8,102 nt of DNA from an uncultured Prevotella sp. (GTDB taxonomy: Bacteria > Bacteroidota > Bacteroidia > Bacteroidales > Bacteroidaceae): the NCBI GenBank assembly GCA_900556465.1, contig USPK01000056.1, forward strand, positions 1 through 8,102. Direction: 5' to 3'. This document shows positions 7,599 to 8,102 of the stretch, in pieces. The stretch's first letter is position 1; each line of letters opens with the position of its first letter. Both the position numbers and the translations under genes were made by a program. The notes below the pieces were generated by a model, which saw nothing but the letters and a program-made list of their open reading frames with translations, was not told the DNA's origin and ran no database searches.

Positions 7599-7807
7599 AT
7601 ACCGTAACAGATTGTGGGATAGATTCGTTATGTCGGTTGTCTAAGACAATGCAAAGATAGTATAATTTTTGCCGGAAGGTTTTACATTTCCGTGAAATCT
7701 TGGATTTGCGGGCAAGATTTCGGCGCTATATCAATTTTTTTTTAGAAATTTGTCCTCCGTTTGAGGCCTGGTCCCCGCTCTTTCCGACAACGATTATTCA
7801 CTACGAT
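7599..7807. promoter_or_regulatory. Divergent AT-rich intergenic region between receptor operon and EEP nuclease
   Basis: These 209 bases separate divergent genes and are much more AT-rich than the surroundings (about 38% GC in 7681-7740). They hold the minus-strand -7 element listed separately and a run of nine T at 7735-7743. For the rightward gene only weak promoter candidates exist: TTTG at 7705-7708 as a -33 box with TATCAATT at 7729-7736 as a poor -7, or TTTG at 7749-7752 preceded by TA with the wrong spacing. No clear operator palindrome, riboswitch or small gene was seen. The shared region makes co-regulation of the two units plausible. Confidence 0.5.
7652..7659 (-). promoter_or_regulatory. 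Bacteroidetes -7 promoter element for the receptor operon
   Basis: On the minus strand this reads TATCTTTG, a full match to the TAnnTTTG -7 consensus of the Bacteroidetes primary sigma factor. It would place the transcription start near 7645 and a leader of about 45 bases before the receptor ATG at 7598. No TTTG -33 element is found at the expected 19-21 base spacing (the sequence there is A-rich), so the promoter may be weak or need an activator. Confidence 0.6.
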
Positions 7808-8102
7808 ATGAAGAAAATTCTTTGTTTCACGTTGCTGCTCCTGCTGCTGCCCTTTGCCACGGCGGACGCCCAGAGTGGCGGCAAGCGCTACGCCCTTTAC
7901 GGCGTGGCGTTCTACAATCAGGAGAATCTTTTCGATACGGTTCACGACTACGGAAAGAACGACTACGAGTATTTGCCCGACGGCACGATGAAGTGGGGTA
8001 CGATGAAGTACGAGGCGAAGTTGAAGAACATGTCGAAGGTGCTGTCCGAGCTCTGCACCGACCGCTTGCCCGCCGGCGCGGCCGTCATCGGCTTGTCCGA
8101 GG
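7808..8102 (+). CDS. Secreted endonuclease/exonuclease/phosphatase family protein (3' truncated)
   Basis: Only the first 98 residues are inside the window. A signal peptide is clear: MKK, a Leu-rich core (L9-L14), and a likely cleavage after ATADA (residue 21) with Gln22 next. There is no lipobox. Mature sequence FYNQENLFDT (35-44) is the N-terminal strand of the EEP fold, with Asn37 as an expected metal/phosphate-binding residue. VIGLSE (93-98) at the window edge supplies the catalytic metal-binding Glu98. Between them, NDYEYLPDGT and KYEAKLKNMSKVL fit the Bacteroidetes subgroup of EEP proteins. Members of the superfamily cut DNA, RNA or other phosphodiesters, including phospholipids, so nuclease activity is likely but not proven. 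The start ATG at 7808 gives the complete signal peptide, and nothing convincing lies upstream. It is divergent from the receptor operon. Confidence 0.87.
   Translation, partial: MKKILCFTLLLLLLPFATADAQSGGKRYALYGVAFYNQENLFDTVHDYGKNDYEYLPDGTMKWGTMKYEAKLKNMSKVLSELCTDRLPAGAAVIGLSE

Noticed and set aside
7705..7752. Promoter of the EEP nuclease gene
   Set aside because: TTTG boxes exist but no candidate has both elements at the right spacing, so no separate promoter was called.
7742..7945. Minus-strand 67-codon open frame opposite the EEP gene start
   Set aside because: It is antisense to a clear signal peptide and EEP motif, basic and low in complexity, with no supporting context.

Overview
The window looks like part of a Bacteroidales chromosome, possibly from a Prevotellaceae-like organism with unusually high GC. 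Four things point this way: a TonB-dependent receptor followed by lipoproteins with acidic residues just after the lipid-bearing cysteine; protein families typical of this phylum (DUF5689, choice-of-anchor J); very tight intergenic gaps without clear Shine-Dalgarno sequences; and a promoter element matching the Bacteroidetes -7 consensus (TAnnTTTG). The genus is a guess; the phylum is well supported.

Layout. At the left edge is the 3' part of a very GC-rich plus-strand class I SAM-dependent methyltransferase-like gene (3-743). It converges on a minus-strand operon, and the gap between them (744-881) holds two strong inverted repeats: a compound palindrome (733-791) that starts inside the methyltransferase's last codons, and a rho-independent terminator (805-850) for the operon. 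Reading leftwards from about 7600, the operon encodes a TonB-dependent outer-membrane receptor (4926-7598), a DUF5689 lipoprotein (4020-4907), a lipoprotein with three choice-of-anchor J modules and a C-terminal jelly-roll-like domain (1796-3964), and a lipoprotein DNA/RNA non-specific endonuclease of the DRGH family (882-1790). Gaps between these genes are 18, 55 and 5 bases. To the right, across a 209-base AT-rich divergent promoter region, lies the 5' end of a secreted endonuclease/exonuclease/phosphatase (EEP) family protein (7808-8102, cut by the window end).

How the parts may work together. Two nucleases of unrelated folds flank an outer-membrane receptor and two probable surface lipoproteins, one of which looks like a pair of OB-type domains. 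The simplest reading is a cell-surface system that binds extracellular nucleic acid, cuts it and imports the products: a nucleic-acid counterpart of a polysaccharide utilization locus, but with no SusD-like partner in view. The nuclease, lipoprotein and receptor assignments rest on visible motifs; the joint function is inference. No tRNA, rRNA, CRISPR, insertion sequence or phage gene was seen.
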